Shown here: positions 29,682-41,864 of the stretch, one piece after another
How the letters are laid out: each line of letters begins with the position of its first letter
How positions within the stretch are numbered: position 1 is the first letter of the stretch
Origin: Pseudomonadota bacterium
GTDB lineage: Bacteria > Pseudomonadota > Gammaproteobacteria > Burkholderiales > Burkholderiaceae_C
NCBI GenBank assembly: GCA_021807445.1
Contig: JAKBCY010000002.1
Location: 1 to 61,941 of the forward strand
Direction: 5' to 3'
Length of the DNA stretch: 61,941 nucleotides
Notes under the pieces: model-generated
Databases searched by the model: none
What the model saw: the letters and a program-made list of their open reading frames with translations, nothing else
Told to the model about the DNA's origin: nothing
Made by a program: the position numbers and the translations under genes

Positions 29682-30509
29682 TCAGCCCCGCATTGCCGTC
29701 CAGACCTTCAAGGCATCAACCGTTTCGGCCACATCATGCACCCGCACGATAGCCGACCCCGCGGCGACACAGGCAAGGGCTGCGCCCAGGCTACCGGGCA
29801 ACCGCTCCGGAATCGGGCGACCAGACGCGCCACCGATCATGGACTTGCGCGAAACACCCACAAGTACCGCATAAGCACCGCTGGTGATCGCCTCCAGACC
29901 GCGCGCCAGTGCAATATTGTGCTCAAGGCGCTTGCCGAATCCAAAGCCCGGATCGAGACAGATGCGCTCCGCGGCGACACCCTGTTCCTGCAACAGGTGA
30001 GCCCGTGCGAGCAAGAAATCACGCACCTCTGTGACAACATCGGAATAGTGTGGCGACTCTTGCATGGTCGCGGGCTCACCCAGCATATGCATGAGGCACA
30101 CGCCCGCATTTGAAGACGCAACGGCGGCCTCAGCGCCGGGCATGCGTAGGGCATACACGTCGTTGATGATGTCGACTCCAAGCTCGAGCGCCAAACGCAT
30201 GGTCTGCGGTTTATACGTGTCAACCGAGATCGGCACACCCCAGCGCACCAACTCGCGCAGCACGGTGCCGATGCGCTCCCATTCTTGCTCTTGCGGCAAC
30301 GGAGGAGAACCGGGTCGCGTCGTCTCACCTCCGATATCAAGAATGTCAGCGCCTTCATCCACAAGCTTGCGTGCGTGGGCGAGCGCGGCGTCAGCATTGG
30401 CATAGCGCCCGCCATCGGAGAACGAATCGGGTGTGAGGTTGACAATGCCCATGACCAGCGGACGCTGCAATGCCAACTTAAAACGCCCAGCGGACCAAAT
30501 CGGAGCCAT
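29682..30509 (-). CDS. folP: Dihydropteroate synthase
   Basis: VMGIVNLTPDSFSDGGRY, GADILDIGGETTRPGSPP, ICLDPGFGFGKRLEHN, VLVGVSRKSMIG. Confidence 0.97.
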   Translation of the reverse strand: MAPIWSAGRFKLALQRPLVMGIVNLTPDSFSDGGRYANADAALAHARKLVDEGADILDIGGETTRPGSPPLPQEQEWERIGTVLRELVRWGVPISVDTYKPQTMRLALELGVDIINDVYALRMPGAEAAVASSNAGVCLMHMLGEPATMQESPHYSDVVTEVRDFLLARAHLLQEQGVAAERICLDPGFGFGKRLEHNIALARGLEAITSGAYAVLVGVSRKSMIGGASGRPIPERLPGSLGAALACVAAGSAIVRVHDVAETVDALKVWTAMRG

Positions 30510-30546
30510 CAGTGTGAAGGGCTAAGCCCAGGTGCGAGAGTACAGA

Positions 30547-30574
30547 GAAACGGCCCGGAAGCTTCCGGGCCGTT
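30547..30574 (-). terminator. Perfect inverted repeat between ftsH and folP
   Basis: AACGGCCCGGAAGCTTCCGGGCCGTT (perfect 26-nt palindrome at 30549..30574); short T-rich stretch on the minus strand. Confidence 0.6.
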
Positions 30575-30594
30575 CGCAAGATATCAAGCGCAAA

Positions 30595-32496
30595 TCAAGC
30601 CGCCGTGGCGGTTGGCGCGTCAGCCGGCAATCCACTGGGGCGACCACCCGTTGCGGGCGGTTGGCCTGTCGTCGTCGCACCAGGGGGACGGGGCGGGCGC
30701 GGCGGGCGACCCGCCATGATGTCATCAATCTGCTCCGCGTCAATGGTTTCCCATTCGAGCAATGCCTTCGCCATGGCATGCATTTTGTCTTTGTTGTCTT
30801 CAATGAGCTTGCGCGCCAGGGCGTACTGCTCATCAATGATCCGACGAATCTCTGCGTCGACCTTTTGCATGGTCTGTTCAGATACATGCGTGGTCCTGGT
30901 AATGGAGCGGCCGATGAAGACCTCTCCTTCATTTTCGGCGTACACCATGGGACCTAGGGAGTCGGACATCCCGTAACGCGTGACCATGTCGCGCGCCAGC
31001 TGGGTGGCTCGCTCGAAGTCATTTGAGGCGCCTGTGGTCATCTGGTTCATGAACACTTCTTCAGCGATGCGCCCACCGAACAGCACCGAGACCATGCTGA
31101 GAATGCGATCCCGACCCATGCTGTAGCGGTCCATCTCGGGAAGCTGCATGGTCAGCCCTAACGCCCGGCCACGCGGGATGATGGTGACCTTGTGCACCGG
31201 GTCGGTCTGCGGCATCAAGCGCGCAACGAGTGCGTGACCCGCTTCGTGATACGCCGTGTTGCGGCGCTCCTCCTCAGGCATCACCATGGAGCGGCGCTCA
31301 GCGCCCATCATGATCTTGTCTTTGGCACGCTCGAAATCCTCCATCTCGACCAAACGCCCATTGCGGCGCGCGGCGAAGAGCGATGCCTCGTTCACCAGAT
31401 TTGCTAGATCGGCACCTGAGAACCCTGGCGTGCCGCGCGCAATGATGTCTGCGCGCACATCTGGCCCCACCGGCGCCTTGCGCATGTGGACGATCAGGAT
31501 CTGCTCGCGACCCCGGATATCCGGCAGTTGCACGTACACCTGCCGGTCAAAGCGCCCCGGGCGCAGCAACGCGGGATCAAGAATGTCAGGGCGATTGGTT
31601 GCCGCGATGACGATCACACCTAAGTTGGTGTCGAAGCCGTCCATCTCAACCAACATTTGGTTCAGTGTCTGTTCGCGCTCGTCATTGCCGCCGCCCAAGC
31701 CCGCGCCACGATGGCGCCCTACGGCGTCGATTTCGTCAATGAAAATGATGCAGGGTGCATGCTTCTTCGCGGTTTCGAACATGTCCCGCACGCGCGACGC
31801 ACCGACACCCACGAACATCTCGACAAAATCCGAGCCTGAAATCGAGAAAAATGGGACCTTGGCTTCGCCTGCCACGCTTTTCGCGAGCAAGGTCTTGCCC
31901 GTGCCAGGCGGCCCGACGAGCAGCACACCACGGGGAATGCGGCCACCCAATTTCTGGAATTTCTGCGGGTCGCGCAGAAAGTCCACCAACTCCTTGACCT
32001 CTTCCTTGGCCTCGTCGCACCCAGCGACGTCAGCGAATGTCACCGTGTTGCTCGATTCATCCAGCAGGCGTGCCTTCGACTTTCCAAAGCTGAACGCACC
32101 GCCACGGCCTCCCCCTTGCATCTGGCGCATGAAATATACCCACACGCCAATGAGTAGGAGCATCGGAAACCATGAAATCAGAATCTGCATCAAGAAGGAC
32201 TGCTCCTCGCGCGGAGCACCCACAACTTGCACACCATCCTTGATCAGATCGCCTGTCATCCACAGGTCGCCCGGCGAGGTGAGTGTGTAGCTGCGGCCTT
32301 CTGTCGTTGTCACATCCAAGGTGCCGCTTTGATGCACGATGACCTTTTTCACGCGACCTTGCTTGGCCTGTTGCATGAATTGGGTGTAACTCACCGATTC
32401 GGTCGGTGCCGTGCGGTCGAACTGCTTGAAGACGGTGAAGAGCACAAGCCCAATCACCAGCCAGATTGCGACCTTGGAAAACCATTGATTGTTCAA
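30595..32496 (-). CDS. ftsH: ATP-dependent zinc metalloprotease FtsH
   Basis: [54 protein letters not shown] (HEAGH). Confidence 0.98.
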   Translation of the reverse strand: MNNQWFSKVAIWLVIGLVLFTVFKQFDRTAPTESVSYTQFMQQAKQGRVKKVIVHQSGTLDVTTTEGRSYTLTSPGDLWMTGDLIKDGVQVVGAPREEQSFLMQILISWFPMLLLIGVWVYFMRQMQGGGRGGAFSFGKSKARLLDESSNTVTFADVAGCDEAKEEVKELVDFLRDPQKFQKLGGRIPRGVLLVGPPGTGKTLLAKSVAGEAKVPFFSISGSDFVEMFVGVGASRVRDMFETAKKHAPCIIFIDEIDAVGRHRGAGLGGGNDEREQTLNQMLVEMDGFDTNLGVIVIAATNRPDILDPALLRPGRFDRQVYVQLPDIRGREQILIVHMRKAPVGPDVRADIIARGTPGFSGADLANLVNEASLFAARRNGRLVEMEDFERAKDKIMMGAERRSMVMPEEERRNTAYHEAGHALVARLMPQTDPVHKVTIIPRGRALGLTMQLPEMDRYSMGRDRILSMVSVLFGGRIAEEVFMNQMTTGASNDFERATQLARDMVTRYGMSDSLGPMVYAENEGEVFIGRSITRTTHVSEQTMQKVDAEIRRIIDEQYALARKLIEDNKDKMHAMAKALLEWETIDAEQIDDIMAGRPPRPPRPPGATTTGQPPATGGRPSGLPADAPTATAA

Positions 32497-32662
32497 GACG
32501 GACTCCTGGAACTCCAGCGTGGAGCATACGATTGCTGCACTAGCCTCAATCTGAGCCCGATTCTAGGCGAATCAAGTCTTGGGGCTTTAATTTGACGCAT
32601 TAGGCATACATGCGCCAAGGAAATAATTAGTTTAAATCTATTAAAACGTTGTTTTTGATAGC

Positions 32663-33316
32663 TCACTCAATCTGCGCCGCGGCGTCCTTGGGGTACAAAC
32701 CAAGAATGAACACCTCAGCCGAGCGATCGCGGGAGGCCTTTGGTTTAATGGTTTTGACTGTCTTGAATTGCAGCTTGAAGCGGTTGACGATCTGACTAAA
32801 GTACCCCGTGTGGAAACTCTTGATCAACAATGCGCCATCGTCTTTCAACCACTTTCGGGCAAATTCCAGCGACAGGTCAGCAAGATGTTCAATGCGCGCC
32901 GCATCGGCCGAAGCGATACCCGAGAGGTTGGGCGCCATGTCTGAGAGAACCACGTCTACCCCACGTCCCTGAAGCGCGGCTTCAAGCTGGGCGAGCGTTT
33001 CCGGTTCCCGGAAGTCACCCTGAATAAACTGAACCCCCTCCACAGGCTCCATGGGGAGCAGGTCAAGAGCGAGGACTTCACCCCTTAGGTTCCCATCACC
33101 GTCTGCCAGTTTTCTGCTGAGGTACTGCGACCATGCTCCAGGTGCACTTCCCAGATCCACGATAATTTGCCCCGGCCGCAGAAGCTTGTGGATCTCGTCG
33201 ATCTCCTGCAATTTGTATACCGCGCGCGAGCGATAGTTCTCCTTTTGCGCACGCTTCACAAAAGGGTCATGCAGGTGCTCGTAAAGCCAGGCTTTCTTGA
33301 AGCGGTTCTTTTTCAT
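32663..33316 (-). CDS. rlmE: 23S rRNA (uridine-2'-O-)-methyltransferase RlmE/FtsJ
   Basis: [59 protein letters not shown]. Confidence 0.95.
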   Translation of the reverse strand: MKKNRFKKAWLYEHLHDPFVKRAQKENYRSRAVYKLQEIDEIHKLLRPGQIIVDLGSAPGAWSQYLSRKLADGDGNLRGEVLALDLLPMEPVEGVQFIQGDFREPETLAQLEAALQGRGVDVVLSDMAPNLSGIASADAARIEHLADLSLEFARKWLKDDGALLIKSFHTGYFSQIVNRFKLQFKTVKTIKPKASRDRSAEVFILGLYPKDAAAQIE

Positions 33317-33391
33317 CGGTGCTGAAGGCTTCGATAGAAGATTGTTTAGGCGCACCGCAGCGCGCGCCTCGAGAAGACGGATAATTCGGCC

Positions 33392-33874
33392 ATGACTACC
33401 TTACTACTCACGACCGCTGACCGCAGCATTAAGCGCGCGCAAGCACACCCGCTCAAGCCCACCGTACTGATTGGCGACCAAGGCCTCACTGATGCAGTCA
33501 TGTCTGAAATTGACCGCGCTCTGGCTTCGCATGGCCTGATCAAGGTGCGCGTGGCATCGGATGACCGACAGGTGCGCACCGACATGATGGAGCGCATTTG
33601 CAGCGTACTGGCCGCAGCGCCCGTCCAGTCGATCGGAAAAATCCTCGTGTTATTCCGCCCTATTCCGGCGGAAGCGCAAGCGCCTGCTGCGGTCAAGGGC
33701 GCGAAGAAGGCAGCACCCAAGCAGGTGAAAGTTGTTGTCCCCTCCTCCAGTCCGACGCATCGCGCTCGCGTCAAGCGTGTCACAGTCCTTGGCAACGAGC
33801 GCCTTACCGCCACCGGCAAAGTCAAGCGTGCCAAACCGCGCCAGTCAAGCATCAAGAAGATCCGGTTGGGCTGA
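33392..33874 (+). CDS. yhbY: YhbY-family (CRM domain) RNA-binding protein
   Basis: [46 protein letters not shown]; divergent from rlmE; basic extension at the C-terminus. Confidence 0.88.
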   Translation: MTTLLLTTADRSIKRAQAHPLKPTVLIGDQGLTDAVMSEIDRALASHGLIKVRVASDDRQVRTDMMERICSVLAAAPVQSIGKILVLFRPIPAEAQAPAAVKGAKKAAPKQVKVVVPSSSPTHRARVKRVTVLGNERLTATGKVKRAKPRQSSIKKIRLG

Positions 33875-33882
33875 GACAACGA

Positions 33883-34317
33883 TCAGCGTGCAACCCGGGC
33901 TGCTGCGTCAGGCAGAATCCACACATATGCAAACACGCAGCCCGCTTGGAGCAGATACGCCAAGCTGGCTACTGCATGCCACACACCGGCATCGGCTGCG
34001 TGAGTCGACGCAGCCGCAATGAGGTGGGGCACGACCCCGAACTCCCCCGCCACGGCGAAGAACAGACCACCGAAGACTAGGAACAGCGGCGTCGACGCGG
34101 CCAAAGGTTGTGCGTGGCGACGCTCCAGAATCATCAGCAGGCAACCGAGCGCCAAGGCCGCCAGCGTCATCAGATAGAACATACGACTGGCAACGGCCGC
34201 TCCCTGCATCTTGTCCGGCAACACCGCGAAAGCCGTAGGGGCAGCGATTAAGCCCACGGCAGCCAAGCCGCCAAGCCATAATGCGGCCAGAACCCAGCGT
34301 GCGCGCAGGCTTCTCAT
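33883..34317 (-). CDS. DUF4149 domain-containing membrane protein
   Basis: [46 protein letters not shown]; directly downstream of greA. Confidence 0.8.
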   Translation of the reverse strand: MRSLRARWVLAALWLGGLAAVGLIAAPTAFAVLPDKMQGAAVASRMFYLMTLAALALGCLLMILERRHAQPLAASTPLFLVFGGLFFAVAGEFGVVPHLIAAASTHAADAGVWHAVASLAYLLQAGCVFAYVWILPDAAARVAR

Positions 34318-34787
34318 GCGTATCGCACCTTGACTATCTCATAACCGCGCACGCCGCCCGGTGCCATGACCTGCGCAACATCGCCCTCTTCCTTGCCGAT
34401 CAGCGCACGCGCGATCGGAGAGCTGACTGAAATCATGCCCTGCTTTAATTCGGCCTCATCGTCGCCAACGATCTGGTAGACCACCGAATCCCCAGTTTCC
34501 TCGTCGGAAAGTTCCACAGTGGCGCCGAACACCACCCTGCCATCGGCGTGCAACTCCGCCGGGTCGATGACTTGTGCTGAAGACAACTTGCTCTCGATTT
34601 CGGCAATGCGCCCTTCAATGAAACCTTGACGGTCTTTTGCGGCCTCGTATTCGGCGTTCTCAGACAAGTCACCCTGTGCGCGCGCTTCTGCGATAGCCTG
34701 GATGACCGCATGGCGATCGACGGACTTGAGGCGCTGTAATTCAGCCCGGAGCTTTTCGGCGCCGCGCCGAGTCATGGGAGTAGGCAT
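34314..34787 (-). CDS. greA: Transcription elongation factor GreA
   Basis: [72 protein letters not shown]. Confidence 0.97.
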   Translation of the reverse strand: MPTPMTRRGAEKLRAELQRLKSVDRHAVIQAIAEARAQGDLSENAEYEAAKDRQGFIEGRIAEIESKLSSAQVIDPAELHADGRVVFGATVELSDEETGDSVVYQIVGDDEAELKQGMISVSSPIARALIGKEEGDVAQVMAPGGVRGYEIVKVRYA

Positions 34788-34810
34788 AATTATTTGTCCA
34801 AAAACGATGT

Positions 34811-34844
34811 AAAAAAAACGCCGCAGCAGCGCACTGCCACGGCG
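34811..34844 (-). terminator. Intrinsic terminator between carB and greA
   Basis: Minus strand CGCCG-TG-GCAG-TGCG-CTGC-TG-CGGCG followed by T8. Confidence 0.8.
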
Positions 34845-34864
34845 ATGCTCAACTGACCTGTTTT

Positions 34865-37800
34865 TCAGTGTGCCAAACGCAGCGATTCGTGTAAAGCCTG
34901 AAGCGGGTAGACCTCCAAGCTGTTCAAGTATTTCATGCCTTCAACTGCCGCCTCCGCACCAGCGATGGTCGTGAAGGTTGCGACGCGGCTGGCAAGCGCC
35001 GTTGTGCGGATGGCACGCGAGTCGGCGATCGCATTGCGACGCTCCTCGACAGTGTTCACGACCAAGACGATGTCGCCATTCTTCATCATGTCGACGACAT
35101 TTGGGCGGCCCTCGGTCACTTTGTTCACAACATCGACGGGCAGGCCCGCAGACGTCAGTGCCGCTGCGGTACCTCGCGTCGCGGTGAGCGCGAACCCCAT
35201 CGTCAGAAGATCACGCGCCACTTCAACCATGCGCGCTTTATCGCTGTTTTTCACCGAAAGAAACACTTTCGCCCCACCGCTCTTGCCCGCATCGGGAAGC
35301 TTCGTCCCAGCGGCTATTTGAGATTTGACGAAGGCCTCACCAAAGCTACGACCGACGCCCATGACTTCGCCAGTCGACTTCATTTCGGGGCCGAGGATTG
35401 GGTCCACGCCCGGAAATTTGACAAAAGGGAAAACCGCCTCTTTGACGCTGAAATAGCCGGGGAGGATTTGATCGGGCACTGCCTGTTTTTGCAAAGTCTG
35501 TCCCACCATGCAGCGTGCTGCGACTTTGGCCAATTGAAGACCCGTTGCCTTCGACACGAAGGGCACGGTGCGCGAAGCGCGTGGGTTAACCTCCAGCACG
35601 AAGATACGGTCCTCGTCACCATCTTGCTGGATGGCAAACTGGACGTTCATTAGACCCACAACGCTCAAGCCATGAGCCATCGCCACGGTCTGGCGTTTAA
35701 GCTCGGCGATGGTCGCGGCTGACAGTGAATATGGCGGCAGCGAACAAGCTGAATCACCCGAGTGCACGCCCGCTTGTTCAATATGCTCCATGACGCCTGC
35801 GACATAGACATTCTGCCCATCGCAGATGGCATCCACGTCACATTCAATCGCGTCATTCAGAAAGCGGTCGAGTAGCACGGGAGAGTCATGCGAGACTTTC
35901 ACTGCTTCCCGCATATAGCGCTCCAGGTCGCGCTGCTCGTGCACGATTTCCATGGCCCGCCCACCCAGCACATAGCTCGGCCGAACGACCAGCGGGTAGC
36001 CGATTTCCTCGGCTTTGATGATGGCTTCACTCTCCGATCTTGCCGTGCGGTTCGGGGGCTGCAGAAGGCCCAGATCGTTGATGAGTTTCTGGAACCGCTC
36101 CCGGTCTTCCGCAGCGTCGATCATGTCGGGGCTCGTTCCGATTACTGGCACGCCAGCCGCCTCCAGCGCGAGCGCAAGCTTGAGGGGCGTTTGCCCGCCA
36201 TACTGGACGATGACCCCCACGGGCCTTTCCTTGTCGACGATTTCGAGCACGTCTTCAAGCGTAAGAGGCTCGAAATACAGGCGGTCCGAGGTGTCATAGT
36301 CCGTCGAGACGGTCTCGGGGTTGCAGTTGACCATGATGGTCTCAAACCCATCTTCGCGCAGCGCCAATGCCGCGTGAACGCAACAGTAGTCGAACTCGAT
36401 GCCTTGCCCGATACGGTTGGGCCCACCGCCCAGCACCATAATCTTTTTGCGCTCCGTCGGCTCCGCCTCGCACTCGTCCTCGTAGGTCGAGTATAGATAT
36501 GCCGTCTGCGTGGCAAATTCAGCGGCGCAAGTATCCACCCGCTTATACACCGGGCGTATGCCCAGTTCGTGCCGACGCTTGCGTACTGCGCTTTCCGTGC
36601 TTTTGAGCAAATACGCCATGCGGCGGTCGGAAAAGCCCTTGCGCTTTAGCCAGCGCAAGGTCTCGGCATCGAGCGCATCCAAATGCTGCTTGTCAAGCTG
36701 CAGCTCAATGTCGACGATATCCTTGATTTGCGCGAGGAACCAAGGGTCAATACGGGTGAGCTGATGCACGTCATCGAGGCTGAAGCCCTGCGCGAGCGCA
36801 TCACCCAAGTACCAGATACGCTCGGGGCCTGGCTCTCCAAGCTCGCGTTCCAAGGTCTCACGGTCGGTCGTCTTTTGATTCAATCCGTCCACACCGACTT
36901 CCAAGCCACGCAGAGCTTTCTGGAAACTCTCCTGGAAGGTGCGGCCGATGGCCATCACCTCTCCCACGGATTTCATCTGCGTGGTCAAGCGCGAATCGGC
37001 CTGGGGAAATTTCTCGAAAGCAAATCGCGGCACTTTGGTGACGACATAGTCGATCGTCGGCTCGAAGGAGGCCGGAGTAACGCCGCCCGTGATCTCGTTG
37101 CGCAACTCATCCATCGTATAGCCCACTGCGAGCTTCGCGGCGACCTTGGCGATCGGAAATCCGGTCGCCTTTGACGCCAGCGCTGAAGAGCGCGACACCC
37201 GAGGGTTCATCTCGATCACGATCATGCGCCCATCTTTAGGATTGATCGCAAACTGCACGTTCGACCCGCCCGTGTCCACACCGATCTCACGCAGTACCGC
37301 GATGCTGGCATCGCGCATGATCTGGTATTCCTTATCCGTGAGAGTCTGCGCTGGCGCGACGGTGATGGAGTCGCCGGTGTGCACGCCCATCGGGTCAAGA
37401 TTTTCAATAGAGCACACGATGATGCAGTTGTCGGCCTTGTCGCGCACAACCTCCATCTCGAACTCTTTCCAGCCGATGAGCGACTCCTCGATCAACAACT
37501 CGCTGGTAGGTGAAGCCTCGAGGCCGCGCTTGCAGATCACCTCAAATTCTTCAGGGTTATACGCAATTCCACCGCCTGTTCCACCCAGCGTGAAGCTGGG
37601 CCGGATGATGGTGGGGAAGCCAATGACTTTCTGGACGGTCCACGCCTCGTCCATGCTGTGAGCAATCCCTGAACGCGCAGAACCCAGGCCAATGCGCGTC
37701 ATCGCCTCCTTGAATTTCTGCCGGTCCTCCGCCTTGTCGATGGCATCGGGCTTGGCGCCAATCAATTCACATTTGTACCTGTCGAGAACGCCCTGGCGGT

Positions 37801-38107
37801 GCAGGTCCAGTGCGCAATTCAGCGCGGTCTGCCCACCCATCGTCGGTAGGATGGCATCTGGCCGTTCTCTGGCAATGATCGTTTCGATCACCTGCCAGGT
37901 AATCGGCTCGATGTACGTGACATCGGCCGTTTCCGGATCGGTCATGATCGTGGCCGGGTTGCTATTGACCAAGACCACTTTGTAGCCCTCTTCACGCAGC
38001 GCCTTGCATGCTTGGGCTCCGGAATAGTCAAACTCGCAGGCTTGGCCAATGACGATAGGGCCAGCGCCGATGATCAGGATGCTGTGGATGTCGGTGCGCT
38101 TGGGCAT
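34865..38107 (-). CDS. carB: Carbamoyl phosphate synthase large subunit
   Basis: [37 protein letters not shown]; duplicated ATP-grasp halves; ORF extends artefactually to 38272. Confidence 0.98.
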   Translation of the reverse strand: MPKRTDIHSILIIGAGPIVIGQACEFDYSGAQACKALREEGYKVVLVNSNPATIMTDPETADVTYIEPITWQVIETIIARERPDAILPTMGGQTALNCALDLHRQGVLDRYKCELIGAKPDAIDKAEDRQKFKEAMTRIGLGSARSGIAHSMDEAWTVQKVIGFPTIIRPSFTLGGTGGGIAYNPEEFEVICKRGLEASPTSELLIEESLIGWKEFEMEVVRDKADNCIIVCSIENLDPMGVHTGDSITVAPAQTLTDKEYQIMRDASIAVLREIGVDTGGSNVQFAINPKDGRMIVIEMNPRVSRSSALASKATGFPIAKVAAKLAVGYTMDELRNEITGGVTPASFEPTIDYVVTKVPRFAFEKFPQADSRLTTQMKSVGEVMAIGRTFQESFQKALRGLEVGVDGLNQKTTDRETLERELGEPGPERIWYLGDALAQGFSLDDVHQLTRIDPWFLAQIKDIVDIELQLDKQHLDALDAETLRWLKRKGFSDRRMAYLLKSTESAVRKRRHELGIRPVYKRVDTCAAEFATQTAYLYSTYEDECEAEPTERKKIMVLGGGPNRIGQGIEFDYCCVHAALALREDGFETIMVNCNPETVSTDYDTSDRLYFEPLTLEDVLEIVDKERPVGVIVQYGGQTPLKLALALEAAGVPVIGTSPDMIDAAEDRERFQKLINDLGLLQPPNRTARSESEAIIKAEEIGYPLVVRPSYVLGGRAMEIVHEQRDLERYMREAVKVSHDSPVLLDRFLNDAIECDVDAICDGQNVYVAGVMEHIEQAGVHSGDSACSLPPYSLSAATIAELKRQTVAMAHGLSVVGLMNVQFAIQQDGDEDRIFVLEVNPRASRTVPFVSKATGLQLAKVAARCMVGQTLQKQAVPDQILPGYFSVKEAVFPFVKFPGVDPILGPEMKSTGEVMGVGRSFGEAFVKSQIAAGTKLPDAGKSGGAKVFLSVKNSDKARMVEVARDLLTMGFALTATRGTAAALTSAGLPVDVVNKVTEGRPNVVDMMKNGDIVLVVNTVEERRNAIADSRAIRTTALASRVATFTTIAGAEAAVEGMKYLNSLEVYPLQALHESLRLAH

Positions 38108-38147
38108 GGAGCAATGCGGATGGAATGCTTGGAAAAATCGAGGTCGA

Positions 38148-38801
38148 TTACTTAAGCGACGCCGTAGCGAGTCGCGCGCTAAAGGCCATGAAAGCGGTAC
38201 CCACCACTCCGGTGAGCGAAGCCGCGACGCGGCGATGAGCGCGGAAAAGATCAGCCAGACGCGACCCTGCAAAGATTAGCGTGGAGAGATACAACGCGCT
38301 AAAAAACTGCACGATGCCCCCCAGCACAAGAAAAGACAACGCGGGATGAAGATAGGCCGGGTCAACGAACTGGATAAAAAACGAGATGAAAAAGAAAATA
38401 GCCTTGGGATTGAGCAGGCTGATGAGCAGGGCCTTGGCTAGCGGGTGCGCGGCATCCACCCGCGCTGGGGGCGCCAGAGGTGCCTCGGCCTGGCGGTAGC
38501 GCCGCAGTGCCGCGCGCAGCATGTTGAACCCGATCCATGCAAGATAGGCGGCTCCCGCCAGTTTGACGAGGATAAACAGCCAAGCCACCGCCTCCAGCAA
38601 GCTGGCAAGGCCCGCAGCAGCCAGCACCATGAGTACCGTATCACCGATGAAAATTCCGCACGCGCCAAGATAGCCAGCCCGCACGCCGCGCTGCGCCGCC
38701 ACACTCAGGACATAGAGGGAATTCGGCCCCGGCAACAACACGATAAACACCACGCCGAGCACATACAACCCGAGATTGGTGATGCCAAATAAGTGATTCA
38801 T
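38148..38801 (-). CDS. LysE/RhtB-family amino-acid exporter
   Basis: [73 protein letters not shown]. Confidence 0.92.
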   Translation of the reverse strand: MNHLFGITNLGLYVLGVVFIVLLPGPNSLYVLSVAAQRGVRAGYLGACGIFIGDTVLMVLAAAGLASLLEAVAWLFILVKLAGAAYLAWIGFNMLRAALRRYRQAEAPLAPPARVDAAHPLAKALLISLLNPKAIFFFISFFIQFVDPAYLHPALSFLVLGGIVQFFSALYLSTLIFAGSRLADLFRAHRRVAASLTGVVGTAFMAFSARLATASLK

Positions 38802-38817
38802 GGCTGCGATGCGCCGA

Positions 38818-39984
38818 TTACCGTGCCACCGTCCGCGACCCCTGCATCAGGTCCACGAAACGGTCAAAAAGATCACGGATGTCATGCGGGCCCGGGCTGG
38901 CCTCGGGGTGTCCTTGAAAGCAAAACGCAGGTTTGTCACGAAAGGCAAAACCTTGCAACGTGCCATCAAAAAGCGATACATGGGTTGCGCGCACGTTCGC
39001 CGGTAACGTATCGACATCCACCGCGAACCCATGGTTCTGACTCGTGATGCTCACGCGACCAGTGTCCAGGTTCTTCACCGGATGGTTGGCTCCGTGGTGC
39101 CCAAATTTCATCTTGAACGTTCGGGCGCCGGCGGCCAGGGCCATGATCTGGTGACCCAGGCAAATTCCGAACGTGGGTATGCCGCGTTCAAGGATCTCAC
39201 GCGTGGCGGCAATGGCATAGTCGCAGGGCTCGGGATCACCCGGCCCGTTTGACAGGAAAACGCCATCTGGGCACATCGCCAACACGATTTCTGCTGGAGT
39301 CTGTGCCGGAACCACAGTGACGCGGCAACCGCGCGAGGCTAGCAAGCGCATGATGTTGAATTTGATGCCGAAGTCATAGGCCACGACATGAAAGCGTGCT
39401 TCACGCTGTTCACCATATCCCGTACCCAGGGACCAGGCCGTTTGCGACCAAGTGTATGACTCCTTCGTGCTCACGACGCGCGCCAGGTCCATTCCGGTAA
39501 GCCCCGGGAAAGCGCGCGCCCGGGCAAGCGCGTGTTCGATAACGGCCGGAGTCGCCACCTCGCCCGGCTTCAACGCGAGCACACATCCGTTTTGCGCTCC
39601 CTTGCTTCGCAGCAAGCGAGTGAGCTTGCGCGTATCAATACCGGCGATCGCGACCGTCTCGGTTCGGCGCAGATAATCGCCCAATCCTTCGCTTCTGCGA
39701 AAGTTTGAATCCAGCGCGGGAAGATCTCTGATGATGAGCCCAGCAGCGTGAACCTTGGCCGCCTCAACATCTTCTGCGTTGGCACCAACATTACCGATAT
39801 GTGGGTACGTAAGCAGCACGATTTGCCGACAATAACTGGGGTCGGTGAGGATCTCCTGATAGCCGGTCATCGCGGTATTGAAAACCACCTCACCCGAGGT
39901 TTCACCGTGAGCGCCGACGGAAACCCCATGGAAAACCGAACCGTCGGCAAGGGCCAAAATGGCTTTGGGTTGCAACGGCAACAT
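38818..39984 (-). CDS. carA: Carbamoyl phosphate synthase small subunit
   Basis: [74 protein letters not shown]-like [10 protein letters not shown]. Confidence 0.98.
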   Translation of the reverse strand: MLPLQPKAILALADGSVFHGVSVGAHGETSGEVVFNTAMTGYQEILTDPSYCRQIVLLTYPHIGNVGANAEDVEAAKVHAAGLIIRDLPALDSNFRRSEGLGDYLRRTETVAIAGIDTRKLTRLLRSKGAQNGCVLALKPGEVATPAVIEHALARARAFPGLTGMDLARVVSTKESYTWSQTAWSLGTGYGEQREARFHVVAYDFGIKFNIMRLLASRGCRVTVVPAQTPAEIVLAMCPDGVFLSNGPGDPEPCDYAIAATREILERGIPTFGICLGHQIMALAAGARTFKMKFGHHGANHPVKNLDTGRVSITSQNHGFAVDVDTLPANVRATHVSLFDGTLQGFAFRDKPAFCFQGHPEASPGPHDIRDLFDRFVDLMQGSRTVAR

Positions 39985-40113
39985 GAATATTCTCCGGGCA
40001 CGCCTGTTGCGGCGTTGTTAAACGCTGTTTTTGGGGTGCGCAAACCCTTCTTGAGCTTGACGCAAATCCTTAAAATTATAGTCCCCACAGGCGGCGCCCA
40101 GCATTCACCACCC

Positions 40114-40929
40114 ATGTCGACCGCATCGCTTAGCCCCCTCCCTGGCCATAGCACCGAGCGTTCTGGACCCCCTGCGCGCGTATTTTGGCCCCTTTGTATA
40201 GGCGTCGTTATCGCGCATCTCTTACTGTTGTGGGCTCTGCAGGCCAACTTCGGGTTAAGTGCGCCAGCGCCTCGTCGAGCGCCACTGTTCATACAGGTTC
40301 TGCCCCCCCGCCCGCTCACAACGAAGCCGGCCACGCCTGCCCCCCCGTCTCCTGCAAAACGCAGGCCCATGCACACGCCACCCAAGGCCCCAGCACGGCC
40401 GCGCCCGGTTCAACACGAAAGCCGCGCTAGACAGCACTTGCCCGACACGTTTGAGCCCGCGTCGCAGCAACACGAGGCCCTGGCATCGCCCCCCTCCGTC
40501 GCACCCCCACAAATCATGCAAGCGGCCGAGCGGACTGGCCCGAACCCGCCCCCCGTAGAATCTCAACCAGCAATTCCCACCCGGAAGGCTGTGTCGCCAC
40601 CGGGGTCGCCCACGCCAACCGATGCCGCGGCAAAGCCTGCGCCATCGGCGCCCCCGGCGTTTGGCGCCGCCTATTTGCATAACCCCGTACCCGAATACCC
40701 TCCTTTGGCGCGCAGGATGGGCGAAGAAGGAACGGTCGAGTTGCGGGTGATGGTGTCGGCTTCCGGCCACGTCGACACCATCCGAGTTGAACGATCTTCC
40801 GGCTATGCAACGCTCGACAAGGCCGCCAAGAAAGCCGTCCAGCAATGGACCTTTACCCCGGGCCAAGCCGCGGGCAAATCTGTACCCGGCTGGGTGATCG
40901 TGCCGATTCGCTTCTCCTTGGCTTCTTGA
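40114..40929 (+). CDS. TonB-family energy transducer
   Basis: N-terminal TM helix, Pro-rich linker, C-terminal PVPEYPPLARRMGEEGTVELRVMVSASGHVDTIRVERSSGYATLDKAAKKAVQQWTFTP. Confidence 0.92.
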   Translation: MSTASLSPLPGHSTERSGPPARVFWPLCIGVVIAHLLLLWALQANFGLSAPAPRRAPLFIQVLPPRPLTTKPATPAPPSPAKRRPMHTPPKAPARPRPVQHESRARQHLPDTFEPASQQHEALASPPSVAPPQIMQAAERTGPNPPPVESQPAIPTRKAVSPPGSPTPTDAAAKPAPSAPPAFGAAYLHNPVPEYPPLARRMGEEGTVELRVMVSASGHVDTIRVERSSGYATLDKAAKKAVQQWTFTPGQAAGKSVPGWVIVPIRFSLAS

Positions 40930-41101
40930 GCGCGATCATCCACGCGATCGGCCGCTGTTTCAGCTTGCATTCAGACAATGCGCCTACACTTCAGGGCACT
41001 GGTGAGTCTGACGACATGCCGGAGATAGGAACTCCTGCCGTATTCAGGCCTCAAATGTAGTTCTGACCTTTGAAAAACGCCTCGCGTTCTGGGAGAAATA
41101 G

Positions 41102-41812
41102 ATGGACGATCGCTTCAATTCTCAACCGTCGCTGTACGGCCAAAGGGTTGGCCTGGCTGGCGCGGAACGCAACCGCGTTTTGCGCAACACATATATGCTG
41201 CTCGCCGTCTCGCTGGTGCCTACTGTGCTCGGCGCTTGGGCCGGCTTACATTTGGGCTTGGCGCAATGGATGTTGACCAACCCAGGAATGGGCATGCTTC
41301 TATTCCTCGGCGGCGCGTTTGGTCTCATGTTCGTCGTGGAACGCAACAAAAATTCCGGGGCTGGTGTTGCATGGCTCATGGCATTCACGTTCTTCATGGG
41401 CATGATGTTGTCGCAGATGCTCAGCTTCGTACTGGGGTTGGCCAACGGCGTTCAACTCATCAGCATGGCCTTCGGCGGCACTGCGCTGATTTTTGCAGTC
41501 ATGGCTTCCCTGGCCACCGTCGTCAAACGTGATTTGAGCGGGCTATCCAAGTTTCTGTTTGTGGGCATGATCATGCTGATCATCGCCGGTATTGCCAACA
41601 TCTGGCTGCAGATGCCAGCATTGATGATCGTGTTCTCGGTTGCTGCCATTGGCATCTTCTCGGCGTTCATGCTGATCGACGTCAGGCGCGTACTCGATGG
41701 TGGCGAGACCAACTACATCTCGGCCACCTTGGCGATTTATCTCGACCTCTACAACGTGTTTGTGAACCTGCTCTCCTTGCTGAGCATCTTCAGTGGCGGC
41801 GGTCGTCGCTAG
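41102..41812 (+). CDS. Bax inhibitor-1/YccA family membrane protein
   Basis: Seven hydrophobic segments; NKNSGAGVAWLMAFTFFMGMMLS, LIDVRRVLDGGETNYISATLAIYLDLYNVFVNLLSLL. Confidence 0.93.
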   Translation: MDDRFNSQPSLYGQRVGLAGAERNRVLRNTYMLLAVSLVPTVLGAWAGLHLGLAQWMLTNPGMGMLLFLGGAFGLMFVVERNKNSGAGVAWLMAFTFFMGMMLSQMLSFVLGLANGVQLISMAFGGTALIFAVMASLATVVKRDLSGLSKFLFVGMIMLIIAGIANIWLQMPALMIVFSVAAIGIFSAFMLIDVRRVLDGGETNYISATLAIYLDLYNVFVNLLSLLSIFSGGGRR

Positions 41813-41827
41813 TTGACGTCTCTTTGC

Positions 41828-41864
41828 AAGTTAAACAGCCCGGTTCGCCCGGGCTGTTTAACTT
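41828..41864 (+). terminator. Strong hairpin terminator downstream of the BI-1 gene
   Basis: AAGTTAAACAGCCCGG-TTCGC-CCGGGCTGTTTAACTT, perfect 16-bp stem. Confidence 0.85.
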
